64,000 bases of DNA from Lamellibrachia satsuma. Lineage: Eukaryota; Annelida; Polychaeta; Sabellida; Siboglinidae. A program made the translations under genes and the position numbers. Location: assembly GCA_033239005.1 (NCBI GenBank), contig BSQZ01000039.1, positions 4,609,316 to 4,673,315 of the forward strand. Reading direction: 5' to 3'. Under the pieces are notes generated by a model. It was not told the origin of the DNA, searched no databases, and worked only from the letters and a program-made list of their open reading frames with translations. This document shows, one piece after another, positions 1-12,600 of the stretch (its first letter is position 1; the number at the start of each line of letters is the position of its first letter).

Positions 1-610
1 TTACTCTATGAGTCATTATTACTTGTAATTGATGACCTTATTCAAATTTGCTTGGAATTGTGTATACTTGGCAACACTGTTGCCATGGTGACAGGTTGAT
101 GCCACTGTCCGTTCAAAATGACACTTGCATGCATAGATATCGACAGGAAACACTCTCCTCCACTCACCTCCCGTGTCTGTCATACCCACATGTTATTTCT
201 ACTGGTTGCCAGTTCACGTTTGCGTTAAATCCATGAGAAAATGTAAAATCATGTGAGACCATAGAAATAACATGCATAGAATGGGTTTGTGTACAAAAAT
301 AGATTGATTTTAAAGTAATTTTTTTTAAATGGGACACGAAAGAGTGGGTTAGCTGGACAGAGAGAAAACGTAGTATTTCCCACTCGAATTAAGTAATGTT
401 GATACTTCAATATAGTGACCGTCATGTGCTAACACATTTGTAGTACTTTAGCGGGCAACTATTTCAGGTGACATCTCGGGGAATAAAATAAGAAAACGAA
501 TGATCGACAATGTGAGTCTTGCATTTCACTAAAACCACTCGGTGTACAACAGATACTTATGTACTTGGACTATTGTGTCAAGCCATGTGTGACTGTTCGG
601 TGTTGTTCAG
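1..610 (+). other. KIF12: Intron of KIF12 (5' part of gene lies upstream of window)
   Basis: No coding exon is recognisable here. The first visible kinesin exon begins at 611 in the middle of the motor domain, so this stretch is taken as the end of a KIF12 intron. Short open frames in it show no kinesin-like sequence. Confidence 0.6.
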
Positions 611-3600
611 TTTCCAGGCAACCATTGGCGCAACCCGGACCAGTACGGTCTCATTCCACGGTCCTTCTATTATTTGTTTCACCTGATAGAGAAACAGGCA
701 CCCAAGACTGCCTTCAGACTGACTGCCTCCTTCCTTGAGATCTACAACGAACAGGTTTGTTCTGCCCCAACACACACCTATCCTAAGAAACAGAACACTA
801 GTCCAGGAAACAGCTGAACGCTAAAGGTGTGATGGTGGGCAGCTTGCAGGCATACACTGGCGCCATCTGGGGAGTGCAAAGACACTGCGTATATTTATAT
901 TCTTAAGAGGTAATACTAAGAACAAAGAGCTCTCTGGTCTTTGTGAGAGGTACCCTATTCTGAAGACATACAAATTAATTTTAACTTTACTTGTGAAGGA
1001 TCCAGAACTAAATATAATCAAATGATGTGGGGGGGGGCGTAAAGTAATGAAGATCACCATTTTAATCAACCCATGTTGAGTCATTAAACTTGCTGGTGGT
1101 GGGCCAAATTTGTTTTGTGAATTTTTTATTTCTTTGTTTACAGGTGATAGATCTGTTAGACCCGAACCACCGCAAGAACTTGCAGGTTCGATGGTCAAAG
1201 AACCGAGGCTTCTACGTAGAGAATCTGTTTGTGGTCGAGTGCGAGACGAGAGACGACTTGATAGCAGTACTCGAAGAAGGTAGTGTAACCTTGTTGCTCC
1301 CCTTACAAAGGGGTGAGGCTAGTTCGTGTACTGCTGCACAAGCCCAGCTGTTATCTCTTTCCTTGCTCCCCTTACAAAGGGGTGAGGCTAGTTCATGTAC
1401 TGCTGCACAAGCCCAGCTGTTACCCCTTTCCTTGCTCCCTTTATAAAGGGGTGAGACTAGTTCATGTACTGCTGCACAAGCCCAGCTGTTACCCCTTTCC
1501 TTGCTCCCTTTATAAAGGGGTGAGGCTAGTTCCTGTACTGCTGCACAAGCCCAGCTGTTACCCCTTTCCTTGCTCCCTTTATAAAGGGGTGAGGCTAGTT
1601 CGTGTACTGCTGCACAAGCCCAGCTGTTACCCCTTTCCTTGCTCCCTTTATAAAGGGATGAGGCTAGTTCGTGTACTGCTGCACCAGCCCAGCTGTTACC
1701 CCTTTCCTTGCACCCTTTATAAAGGGGTGAGGCTAGTTCGTGTACTGCTGCACAAGCCCAGCTGTTACCCCTTTCCTTGCACCCTTTATAAAGGGATGAG
1801 GCTAGTTCGTGTACTGCTGCACCAGCCCAGCTGTTACCCCTTTCCTTGCACCCTTTATAAAGGGGTGAGACTAGTTCATGTACTGCTGCACCACCCCAGC
1901 TGTTACCCCTTTCCACTTCTCCCTACCAGCAGCCTTCTCCCTCAACTTATCGTCCTCCTCTGTCTTATATCCCTCTTTACACAGTCATAGTTGTGGTCTT
2001 CCCTTTTTCCTATGGCCTGGTTGTTTCATGCCCTGTTACCTTTGGTAGTCAGCCCTTCTCCTTCTTTCAGGACTGTCAGTTATCTTTTAACAAGATTGCT
2101 ATCCAAAACTACAAGTTCCAGATGGCAAATGGACAAGGAAGCCATTGGCTTATCGAGAGTCAAACATGTTTTTATCTATGTGTAGCCCGCCCTTTTCAGA
2201 TACATACATGTTAATTTTTTTAACATATTCTCACTACTAGCATTAACACAATCATTTGGCAGTTTGTTCCATTCATTTGTCACCCTTTGTGAGAAAGAGT
2301 ACTTTCTCGTGTCCAACCTACACTGCTCCTTAACTAATGCTGCTTTATGTCCTCTGGTTCTACTGCCTTCTTTAATTTGAAGAACACATCCCTGTCAATA
2401 TCCTCATAACCATTCACTATTGAAACGCTTCTATTTGGTCTCCTCTTAGTCACCTGATCTCTAGTGTTGTCAAGCCACACCCTGTTAAGTAGCTGTCATA
2501 ACTAAGGTCTCGCAGTATGTATCTTGAGGTACAGTATTTGACCTGTAATAAGCGGACAGTTCGCTTGAATAAAAAAATTGGGCCATGGAAAAATGTCAAG
2601 GAATCTGTTCTCATAAACATACACTAAAATTTGTTTCTCTAGGTAATAATTTGGTGACTAGTGTAGAACAACTGAAAAGTGGTGCAAACTGTCTAACACC
2701 AGGTGGCGACACTTCAGTTGTTCCATATTAGTCATATTACAATAATTATGGATCCTGCTGATTAAAAATGGGATGTATGCTAATTAGGGCATTTACGCTT
2801 AATAGGTCGAATATGGTACATAGCACTGTCAATTGGCGGGGAGCAGTTGCATAATTCAAAAATTGGACTATCAATCGATGGTTCCAATCCTTTTGCTGCT
2901 GTTTTCAAGCAATTTCGTTCACTCCACGTTGCCTCGGTTCGCTCAGCTGTATAAATGCCCTATGAAAGACCTCCTAACAATGGTAAAGAGACAGAAGCTG
3001 AAATGGTATAGGCACGTATCACGAACATCCGGCATGATAAAGACCATCCTGCAAGGCACCGTTAGCGAGCAAGAAGACGAGGAAGACAGAGGTAGAGGTG
3101 GGAGGACAACGTCAAAGAGTGGACAGGCCTGGACTTCTCAGAGACACAAAGGGCGGCAGAAGACAGACCTTGTTGCACCTCCAGACTCCTTGTTGCACCC
3201 TCCAGACTCATTGTTGCACCTCCAGACTCATTGTTGCACCCTCCAGACTCATTGTTGCACCTCCAGACTCCTTGTTGCACCTCCAGACTCCTTGTTGCAC
3301 CCTCCAGACTCCTTGTTGCACCCTCCAGACTCCTTGTTGCACCTCCAGACTCCTTGTTGCACCTCCAGACTCCTTGTTGCACCCTCCAGACTCCTTGTTG
3401 CACCCTCCAGACTCCTTGTTGCACCCTCCAGACTCCTTGTTGCACCTCCAGACTCCTTGTTGCACCCTCCAGACTCCTTGTTGCACCCTCCAGACTCCTT
3501 GTTGCACCTCCAGACTCCTTGTTGCACCCTCCAGACTCCTTGTTGCACCCTCCAGACTCCTTGTTGCACCCTCCAGACTCCTTGTTGCACCCTCCAGACT

Positions 3601-6600
3601 CCTTGTTGCACCCTCCAGACTCCTTGTTGCACCTCCAGATTCCTTGTTGCACCCTCCAGACTCCTTGTTGCACCCTCCAGACTCCTTGTTGCACCCTCCA
3701 GACTCCTTGTTGCACCCTCCAGACTCCTTGTTGCACCCTCCAGACTCCTTGTTGCACCTCCAGACTCCTTGTTGCACCTCCAGACTCCTTGTTGCACCCT
3801 CCAGACTCCTTGTTGCACCCTCCAGACTCCTTGTTGCACCCTCCAGACTCCTTGTTGCACCCTCCAGACTCCTTGTTGCACCCTCCAGACTCCTTGTTGC
3901 ACCTCCAGACTCCTTGTTGCACCCTCCAGACTCCTTGTTGCACCCTCCAGACTCCTTGTTGCACCTCCAGACTCCTTGTTGCACCCTCCAGGCTCCTTAT
4001 ACAACCCATGTGACTCCCTACTCTAGGAAGCGATGTATATTGTTAAACTGGCTGATTCGAAGGGTTTGTCATAATGTGTTTATGCTGACATCTTGAATCG
4101 GCTCTGGCCTGTATCAAAAGGTCATACTTTTTGAATACCTGGCTATAGACAGTGGTGCATATGTGTGAACGAATAGTCTTTGTGCAGTAATTGCTGCATG
4201 GCTGAATGCTTGCTTCCCAGAGATGGCGTTGGAAAGAACCAGTCTGCCAGGGGGTGAAGTGTAAAGGGCTTTGAGCAGTCCCAAGGACTGGATACCGTGC
4301 TATATAAGAACAACTTTACTTTTTTTACCTTTAGTACAGCATAATAAAAAGATTGGATGCTAAGATAATCAGTTTTTGTAGACTCAGACTGATCCATGAA
4401 CTGAAAGAGCTGCAAAAAATACCTGAGCGATATTGACGACACTACAGACCAAAAAAACTTCATGGTCTTGGTAAAAATACTTGCCTGAAAATACAGGCCT
4501 ACTTGTATATATAATTATATGATTACAGACTTCACCTGAACATGTTGTGATTGCAGGTCTGCGGAATCGCCAGACCGGTGTGAACAGTATGAATGAACAC
4601 TCAAGTCGCAGTCACAGCATGCTGACACTACACATCGACACCGAGGTCCCCGATACAGAGGACGACAAAATGTTCATCACCAAGCACGGCAAACTCACCT
4701 TTGTAGATCTTGCTGGTAGGTAGCAGCACCAGCCGATGGCATTGACGGTACAAAGTCTGATGGTCAGAAAATCGTGTTTTTTCATATCAGCCCTTGACAT
4801 CTTCCTGTTACTCCGCGTCCTCGCTGTCTCCTATTCGGTATGCAGGTCTCCTGTTATCCACTGTCTCACGTTGTCAATCCAGGCAGTTCGCCTTTGTCCT
4901 GGCTTATTCTTTCCCCTTTGCCTTCGATTGATGTTATAACTAGACTGTGGTTTCATCTTTTCCAGTGTCCGTATTTTGCTAGTTTCCACCGCTTAATCTA
5001 CCAGACCTTTGTCAACAGACACACCAACCTGTTGTCGCACCCAGACATTTGTCTTCTTGTCGACCCAGCTGTTGTATAGTATAATCTGTGTCTGTCCTAA
5101 CATCTTGGCTGCCCACACGTGTTTTAATGAATTATAACTTCTTTATGATTTTACTTTCTATTCAAAGAGCTGTTGACCATTTCCAATACATGACACATGT
5201 TGACAAAGTTTATTGGGTAACCTATAAAATTACATTCCCTCTACATACAAAGTAAATATGATATTCAACCTGAAACATGTAAATTAAAGAGATAACTGTC
5301 AAAGTATGTTTTTAATTTATGGTTCAGTACAATATATTTGGGTGATCAAGATATAAATAGATATAGTTTGTATTATACAACAGGATTTTATGAAAACATT
5401 AGGATCAGATTTTGTATTTTTAGTATATAGTTTTAATATAGTCATCTCTGAAATATCTGGTCCGTGCAACCCAAATAAATTTATGTCACTTATATCAAAT
5501 ATATTTTTTGCTTTTTAGTTCGCACAGAACATGTAACTAATTAATAATAATAATAATGCATTTGTTTTTCTGCAATGCAGTTTCTTTGATAACTCAGTGT
5601 ACTTTACATAAAACATGAATAGATATAAAATTATACATAGAAATATATTAAAAAAACTATTAAAACTAGTTTAATTAATTTAAATGGAAAATATAAATAA
5701 ATGTATATTTAATGAAAAATTACAAGTGAAATCTAATTCAAAAACTATTAACAACAAATTAAATAAAGTGTTATTAATAGGTTAAATTAAAAGAAACTTA
5801 GACAAGAATAAAAACATGATAAAATGCAGATATAATTCATTTTTAAATGTTTAAAATTAATTTCAAAAGTTGTTCAACAAGGTTAGTTTTGTCGAGAATA
5901 CTCTTGGTGGAACAAGACTGTGTTTTGGTTGCAGGAAGTGAAAAGACTAAGACAGATATGGTGTCGACAGCGGAACAACAGACGGAATCACATAACATCA
6001 ACAAGAGTCTTCTAGTCCTAGGTCAGTCACTTGCCACAGCAGCAGGGGTCAGGCCACCATTTGCCTTTAATTTTTTTCTTCCACTGTATAAAAAATCACA
6101 TTTTCTAAAATTAATAATTGTATGAGTCATTTAAGTAATAATTAGATGGAATGATCTGTATCAAACAAATATTTGTGTAAGCATTAAACATGAATGCAAA
6201 CACACAGTCATGCATGCACACACATGCGCACACAATTGTACAATAAAATCTAATATATTCGTTGACACTAAGAATGTAAGTACTTCACAATGGACTGTCA
6301 AGGTTTTGGAGGACTATTAAAACATCACTTTTCTTATATTAACTAATTGTGGTAAGACAAATGTAAATTATGAACAGGGAAAGTAAATTAATTTTAAAGT
6401 TAACCTTGTTAAGTTGTATATTGAATGTGTATGAAAATGCTTACCAATCAATACCATAATATCAATAACGTTATTAATAAATATTGATTCTAAAGTTGTT
6501 GACACGGAAGTGTTGATAGTTGCCATGCTGGCCTACATGTCGTTATTGTGCATTATCCCATCTGTCAACCAACTGTCAATGCTGTTGACAAACTTAACAT

Positions 6601-9600
6601 CACAACCCTGCATTGACATGGAAATCTCTGCAGAACTGCATTTCTCTGCAATGACAAGGCTAAAGACCTGTGTAACTTGCTATTGACATTATTTGCATTG
6701 CCTTTCTTCAGGAATGTATATTTGCTAGCAGTACTGGCATGTTCACCGGGTGAGTGTGGTTCGGCTGTAGGGAACTGTATATCGGCCCTGGGGGATGCAC
6801 GGAAACGACAGGGTTACATTCCCTACAGGGACAGCAAGTTGACTAAACTACTGGCTGATAGTCTTGGAGGAAGCGGGGTGACTCTCATGGTAGGTGGCGG
6901 CTGTCTGTGTTGGACTGTAGTGTATTTGTACAGACAGGCACTGTTCCACACCGTGCAACCAGACATTGAAGATAATGCCAGGCTCTGTCAGAATTGTTGG
7001 TCAATTGTTGGGTCAGTTGGTGACAGGAATGTGTGATGACATCATTCATTAAAATGTTGCTTGTCTGGGAATCACTGGTCATAATTACATATCAATATCC
7101 ATATCTCCCTCTCTTTTTTTGCCCCGCTCTCTCTTCCCCCTCTTTTCCACTCTCCCTTGATTTTTTCTTTTCCTTCCAACCTCTCTCTCCCCCTTCTTTA
7201 CTTCCTTCTCTCACTCCTTTCTCCTCCCTCTCTCCTTCTTTCTCCCCTCTCTCCTCTCCCTCCTACCTCGCTCCTCTCTTCCCTCCCTCTCTCCTATCTC
7301 CCCTTCATGCTTTCTTTAATTATTGATTTACTTATTGCTACATTTTTAGTTTATATTTCATATTAAAAATAAATAAAAAAGTTGCAGTATGCGACATGGT
7401 GAATAAATATCTACAGATGTAGCGAATGTTCTGGTGGTTTGTGTCTTCAGATTGCGTGCATATCTCCGTCCTTCTCCAATGCCACGGAGGGCATGAACAC
7501 ACTGAGGTATGCCAACAGAGCCAAGAAGATTAAATCAAAGCCAGTCGTCAAAATGGTGAGACGTCCTGCTTCTGTTGTCATTGGAGCACAGTCTCCCTCG
7601 TTTCTGTTAAGCGTCATTACAGTGTTTTCACTGTTGCGTCATAACAACGCATTATGTAACAATGGTTATTCTGCATCAGTCTGTGCTGCTTTAGCTAAAT
7701 GTGTGTGAAGTTTGCATGCAGTAGTTTACACATAGTGGAGATGCAAAGTGAGTGAGTATCTAATTACAGTGGAACCTCACTATTAAGGTCACCCTGGGGA
7801 CTAGGTCAAAGTGACCTGAATAGCAAGGTGATCATATTAGCGGGACTTTATGTCCAATGCTTTCCTGTTATGGAAATAATTTGAGACTGTCCCAGGTTGG
7901 CTATAATGGTGAGTTGGTCATATTACCGAGGTGATCGTAAAGCGAGGTTCTACTGTATCCAACAGTTTTCTTGTAAAACAATTTTGCTTTGCAAAGTAAA
8001 AAATTTGTTGTGTTTGTTAATCAGGACCCGCGCGAGCAGCTGATTATGAGTCTGAAACGCGAGATCAAGATTTTGAGGCAGGAGAACCACTACTTGAGAC
8101 AACAGGTGATGTTTCTTTGTCCATTACAGCTCGTGACTCTGAGTGGCTAGCGTATTGACAAGCTCTGATCAGGCCGTTTATTTTGTATTAGTTGGTTTAC
8201 GGATCCACCGACCCAATATTTCTGTTTTTGGAAAAAAATAGAAACTTTTATCCCGGGCATTTTCTCAAATACGATTGTATCAACTTCATGATGTATTCTT
8301 GAAACTAAAATGTGATTATAAACTAAATTTAAGCTACTGGGAGGTAACAGACGGTCATAACTAGGCCTATTATGTTTTTGCTCACTTGTTTGGTCCATGT
8401 AACACAGCGTTTCTTCAGTTAGCATCAGCAGATTGTATTTTTGTTCACCATAGATGGCATCCGTGTCGGTATTTGGACCAGTATTTGGATGTTAAAAAAT
8501 ATGTTTTGTGTACGTGGAATGATGTGGAATGATTGAATAAATGCATTGGCATAGAAGTGGTAAGGATATTGTTTAGCAGTGTAAGTAAAGGGTAATTTAA
8601 TTAATGGGATGTGACGTCAGCACTCGTTCGCGTACGTAAATATTTGGACAGCGTATCTGTGAAATATTTTGTGTACCATATGAAATGGTATATGTTTCCA
8701 GAGATTTAGATTATTTTAAGTCTAAATACATTTGGCCAATATCGTGCTATTTTTCCCCCCGACAGACCGACCCATTTTTGTAAACCCACTAATAAAAAAT
8801 AAAAGGCCTTGCAGTATTTGTACACACGTTTCATTGTGCCATCGTGATGATGGATTGATTCAATTCAAATGTAATATTGTACATGGGAATAAGTGTACAG
8901 TAGACTTGAAAAAAAATTGGGATATGGAGCAATGTCAAGGAATGTGTTCTGATAAGAGTACACAAAAATTTGTCTCTCTAGACAATAAGGTAACTGTTTA
9001 GCACTAGTGGTGTCATTTGGTGACTGGCGTAGAACAAATGAAAAGTGGTGCCAACTGTTTATTATGGATCCTGCTGATTAAAAAGGGGATGTACACTAAT
9101 TAGGGCATGTACGCTTAATAAGTCGAATACAGTATAGTAAACTTTTAGATTAAATACCACATTGATGACAGGATGTTCTGTGGTAGGCAACAATTAAGTT
9201 AAACATCACATTGATGACAGGATGTTCTGTGGTAGGCAACAATTAAGTTAAATATCACATTGATGACAGGATGTTCTGTGGTAGGCAACAATTAAGTTAA
9301 ATATCACATTGATGACAGGATGTTCTGTGGTAGGCAACGATTAAGTTAAATATCACATTGATGACAGGATGTTCTGTGGTAGGCAACAATTAAGTTAAAT
9401 ATCACGTTATGTATAGGCTGCTTAGAATATATAATACTCATTCAGGTCAAATATCACACTATCTGTAGGATACTGAGATAATATACAACATTCAGAGCAA
9501 ATATCACGATAGGGTGTTGGAGAGAAATGGTATACAAAACAATATGGGGTTTATATGAGCCCTTATTTGAAAATAAAATAGAAACATTTTCAATTAAATA

Positions 9601-12600
9601 AAATTAAGTAATCTCGTAGTTATTTAATTTAATAGCCTGTTATTTTGAAGTTAATAAATGAGTAGCACTTTCTGTTAAAATTAATCAATTATGTTGACTT
9701 AATGAAATTAAAGATTAAACTGAACCGGTTGCAGCTGGAGTTCCCTGTGAAGCCACGTGGTCAGCTTCAGAAGGAGAATGACATGAAGTTCCTGCAGATG
9801 CTCAAAGACCACAAGATGGACAGTAAGGGCATCTCGGACCACGGCCTCTACGAGATGCTACAAGAGTATATGATAGAGAACGAGATACTCAGGCAAGTTG
9901 CAGGTTAACACATCTGCACTTTAGTAGTGTTTTATGCTGGTTTAATGTGTTAACAAATTTGTTAAAAATAAATGTGTTAATAAATGTGATAATAAACAAA
10001 TAATGTTAAGGTGTTAGCATATGTGTTGGCAAATGTATTAAGTAACATGTTAGCAAATGTTTTAGTAAATGTGTTAATTAACAAGTTAAAACATGTTAAC
10101 AAATGTATAAACAAAGTGTGTGTGTGTGAGTGTGTGCGTGTGTGTGCGTGCATGTGTGCGTGCATGAGTGTGTCTGTGTGTGTGTGTGTGTTAACATCAG
10201 AATGTGGTTGTGTAACCATTTAATTTTGAAGAAGTTTGTGCCTTTGCAGTCATGTTGTAACTCGTCGTACCCTTTGGGGCTGTTTGAAGAAATATACGTT
10301 TGTTGCAATTTTTTTATATTTTACAGCACATCTCGTAACTGCTTAAAAGCATTTTATAGTTATAAATATAACTCACGACGTCCAGGAGGCTCGCATGGGG
10401 CGTAGTCAGCCTGGCGTTGGGTTGTGGAGCCCACATTTCTTTGTTTTACATTTCTTTGAAAAGTGGGCTTACCCTTAATCCCCACAATAAACGTCATTCA
10501 TTTGGCCTTTTCATATCTCTATATCTGTGTTGTGTTGTTGATTGCATAAAAGCATTTTATAGTTATAAATATAACTCATCATATAATTTGACCATTATAT
10601 GTTTAATTTCAATGTTTTTACCTGAATATTATGTTTACGCTGCGTGCTGAACCGCAAAGTCGATAATCATAAACACAACAATCAAATTATATTTTTTAAT
10701 TATGGTTCATTGAAACACCTTTGGATGGTCAATATGTAGAATAGATATAGTTTATGCTTTATAATATGATTTTACAATAAAAATTATTAGACTTTGTGCC
10801 TTTACACCTTAGGTGTGTTGACATCACTCTAAATTTGATGGTACACGTGTTTTAACAGGGTTGAGAACACAGAACTGCATCAGGTGCGAGACTTTGGTCG
10901 CCGGGAACAACAGATGTTGGCCCGAGACAACGAGCGACTAATGCGCAAGTTGGAGAATGCAATGGGGAGGTAGGCAGATTGTCCCGGCAACCAGTTCAGC
11001 AAGTTCATTTTTAAATTGTTTTCTAAGAATCGGTGACTAATTGGCAATTACTGTGGTGTGATGTACAATAAATACCCTTGATAAGATGTAATTTATTGTA
11101 AACTACATTGTAATCATCTTCAGACATCAGTATCATCATCATTACCATCATCATCATTGCCATCATCACCATCATCATTACCATCAACATTATTGTCATC
11201 AATATCATTAGCGTCATCATAATCATTACCATCATCATTACCATCATCATTGCCATTATCATCATCATCACCATTATCGTCATCATTACCATTATCATCA
11301 TCATTATCATCATCATCATTACCATCATCATTAACATCATAATTACCGCCATCATTACCATCATCATTATCGTCATCATTAACATCATCGTTATTGTCAT
11401 CATTACCACCATCATCATCGCCATTGGGTTTTTTCGTCTCACTCATCAATTATGAGTAAAAATTTTATAAACATGCATGTAACAATGCATTCAAAACAAT
11501 AAAAAAGTCTTACTCTTACTTTATGATACTTTCTTAATTTGTATAAAGCTGTGCTTAATTTTGTCACATACATGTATATAACATTAACTATACACAGTAC
11601 ACAGTACAGCGATGCCATCTGATGGCAGCAGTCAAATCATGCATCTGTGGCCACACTCTAATCTTGCCAGGTTCACGAAGGCGAGCAAGAGTCGGCTAAA
11701 CAGGAATATTGTTGAGTGCAGTAGGACAGTGATTAGAATGTTGGGCTCTCGTTCGAGGACATTGGGGTTCGAATCCTCTTGTTGACAATTCGAAGTGTGG
11801 ACAATTTGGTTCACTCTCATTGCCTCAGTTGGTTCACTCAGCTGTATAATTGACTACCTGACAGTTGTGGGTATATGTGTATGAATAATCTTTGTACAAT
11901 AATTGCAGCATGGCTAAATGCTTCCCAGAGAAGTTGAGTTGGTGTTGGAAGGAACAGGTCTGCCAGGGTGTGAAGTGTAAATAAAAAAATTAACTTAACT
12001 AGTTAACATAGTAGATTAGCCACCCATGCCTGATTAGAACATACCTTTTTACTAATGTGGGGTGTTTTTTGTAGTGACAGATCCGGCCTCCAGACCCCGA
12101 TGTCGTCCTACAGCCTTCAGTCAGCCACTATCTCCCTGCGCAGTTCGGCCATGGACTCGGACGTGAGCTACGGAGGAACGCCCTTCGGAGGCCCTCCCCA
12201 ACCCGGCAGCTGGAATTCAACGCCTGTGGTAGATATATACATCACAAGTTCCAAGTGGAAAAACCCAAAAAAACAGGGATCCCCGATTTTTTCCAAACGA
12301 ATTAGGGATTAAATTTGGCAACTTCTGGAATATTGAAGAAATACTCAAAGCAAAGCTCTGTTGTGGGGCAGATTCGTTTAATCACAAGAGGGCGCTGGTG
12401 TCGATAGAACAAGATTTCTTTCCCGAATTTACAAAAAGTAGATTTCTTTTTTTAGTTCATGGTGTTGGTAGATTTAAAATGATCTAATGATTGTTTAAAT
12501 ACTAGCAGTGTGAATATGTTATAATAAATACATTTTTTTTACATATATTTCATAAGGGCAGGTTACACAAAATAAGCCAGTGGATTCCTGGTCCACTTGC

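Noticed and set aside
1212..1990. Long open frames on both strands (234 and 225 aa) with 23-residue repeats
   Set aside because: They coincide exactly with the 69-bp minisatellite; a period divisible by three keeps any stop-free unit open. No start context or splice support as a separate gene.
2833..4096. Cys/Thr/Leu- and Gly/Cys-rich frames of up to 397 aa, resembling a repeat-protein gene
   Set aside because: Produced by the 20/21-bp satellite, open in several frames at once on both strands. Only the first part (2950-3172) carries protein signal, and it is a LINE fragment.
9893..9908. GT donor at 9906 extending the KIF12 exon by VAG-like codons
   Set aside because: It would put the next exon out of frame; the GC donor keeps the KIF12 coiled coil intact.
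10096..10308. His/Thr-rich frame
   Set aside because: TG/CA microsatellite translation.
11023..11449. Asp/Asn-rich and Met-rich minus-strand frames
   Set aside because: Caused by the ATC trinucleotide tract.
11729..11776. tRNA gene
   Set aside because: A- and B-box-like elements are present, but no complete cloverleaf or acceptor stem is seen and the sequence continues into a SINE body.
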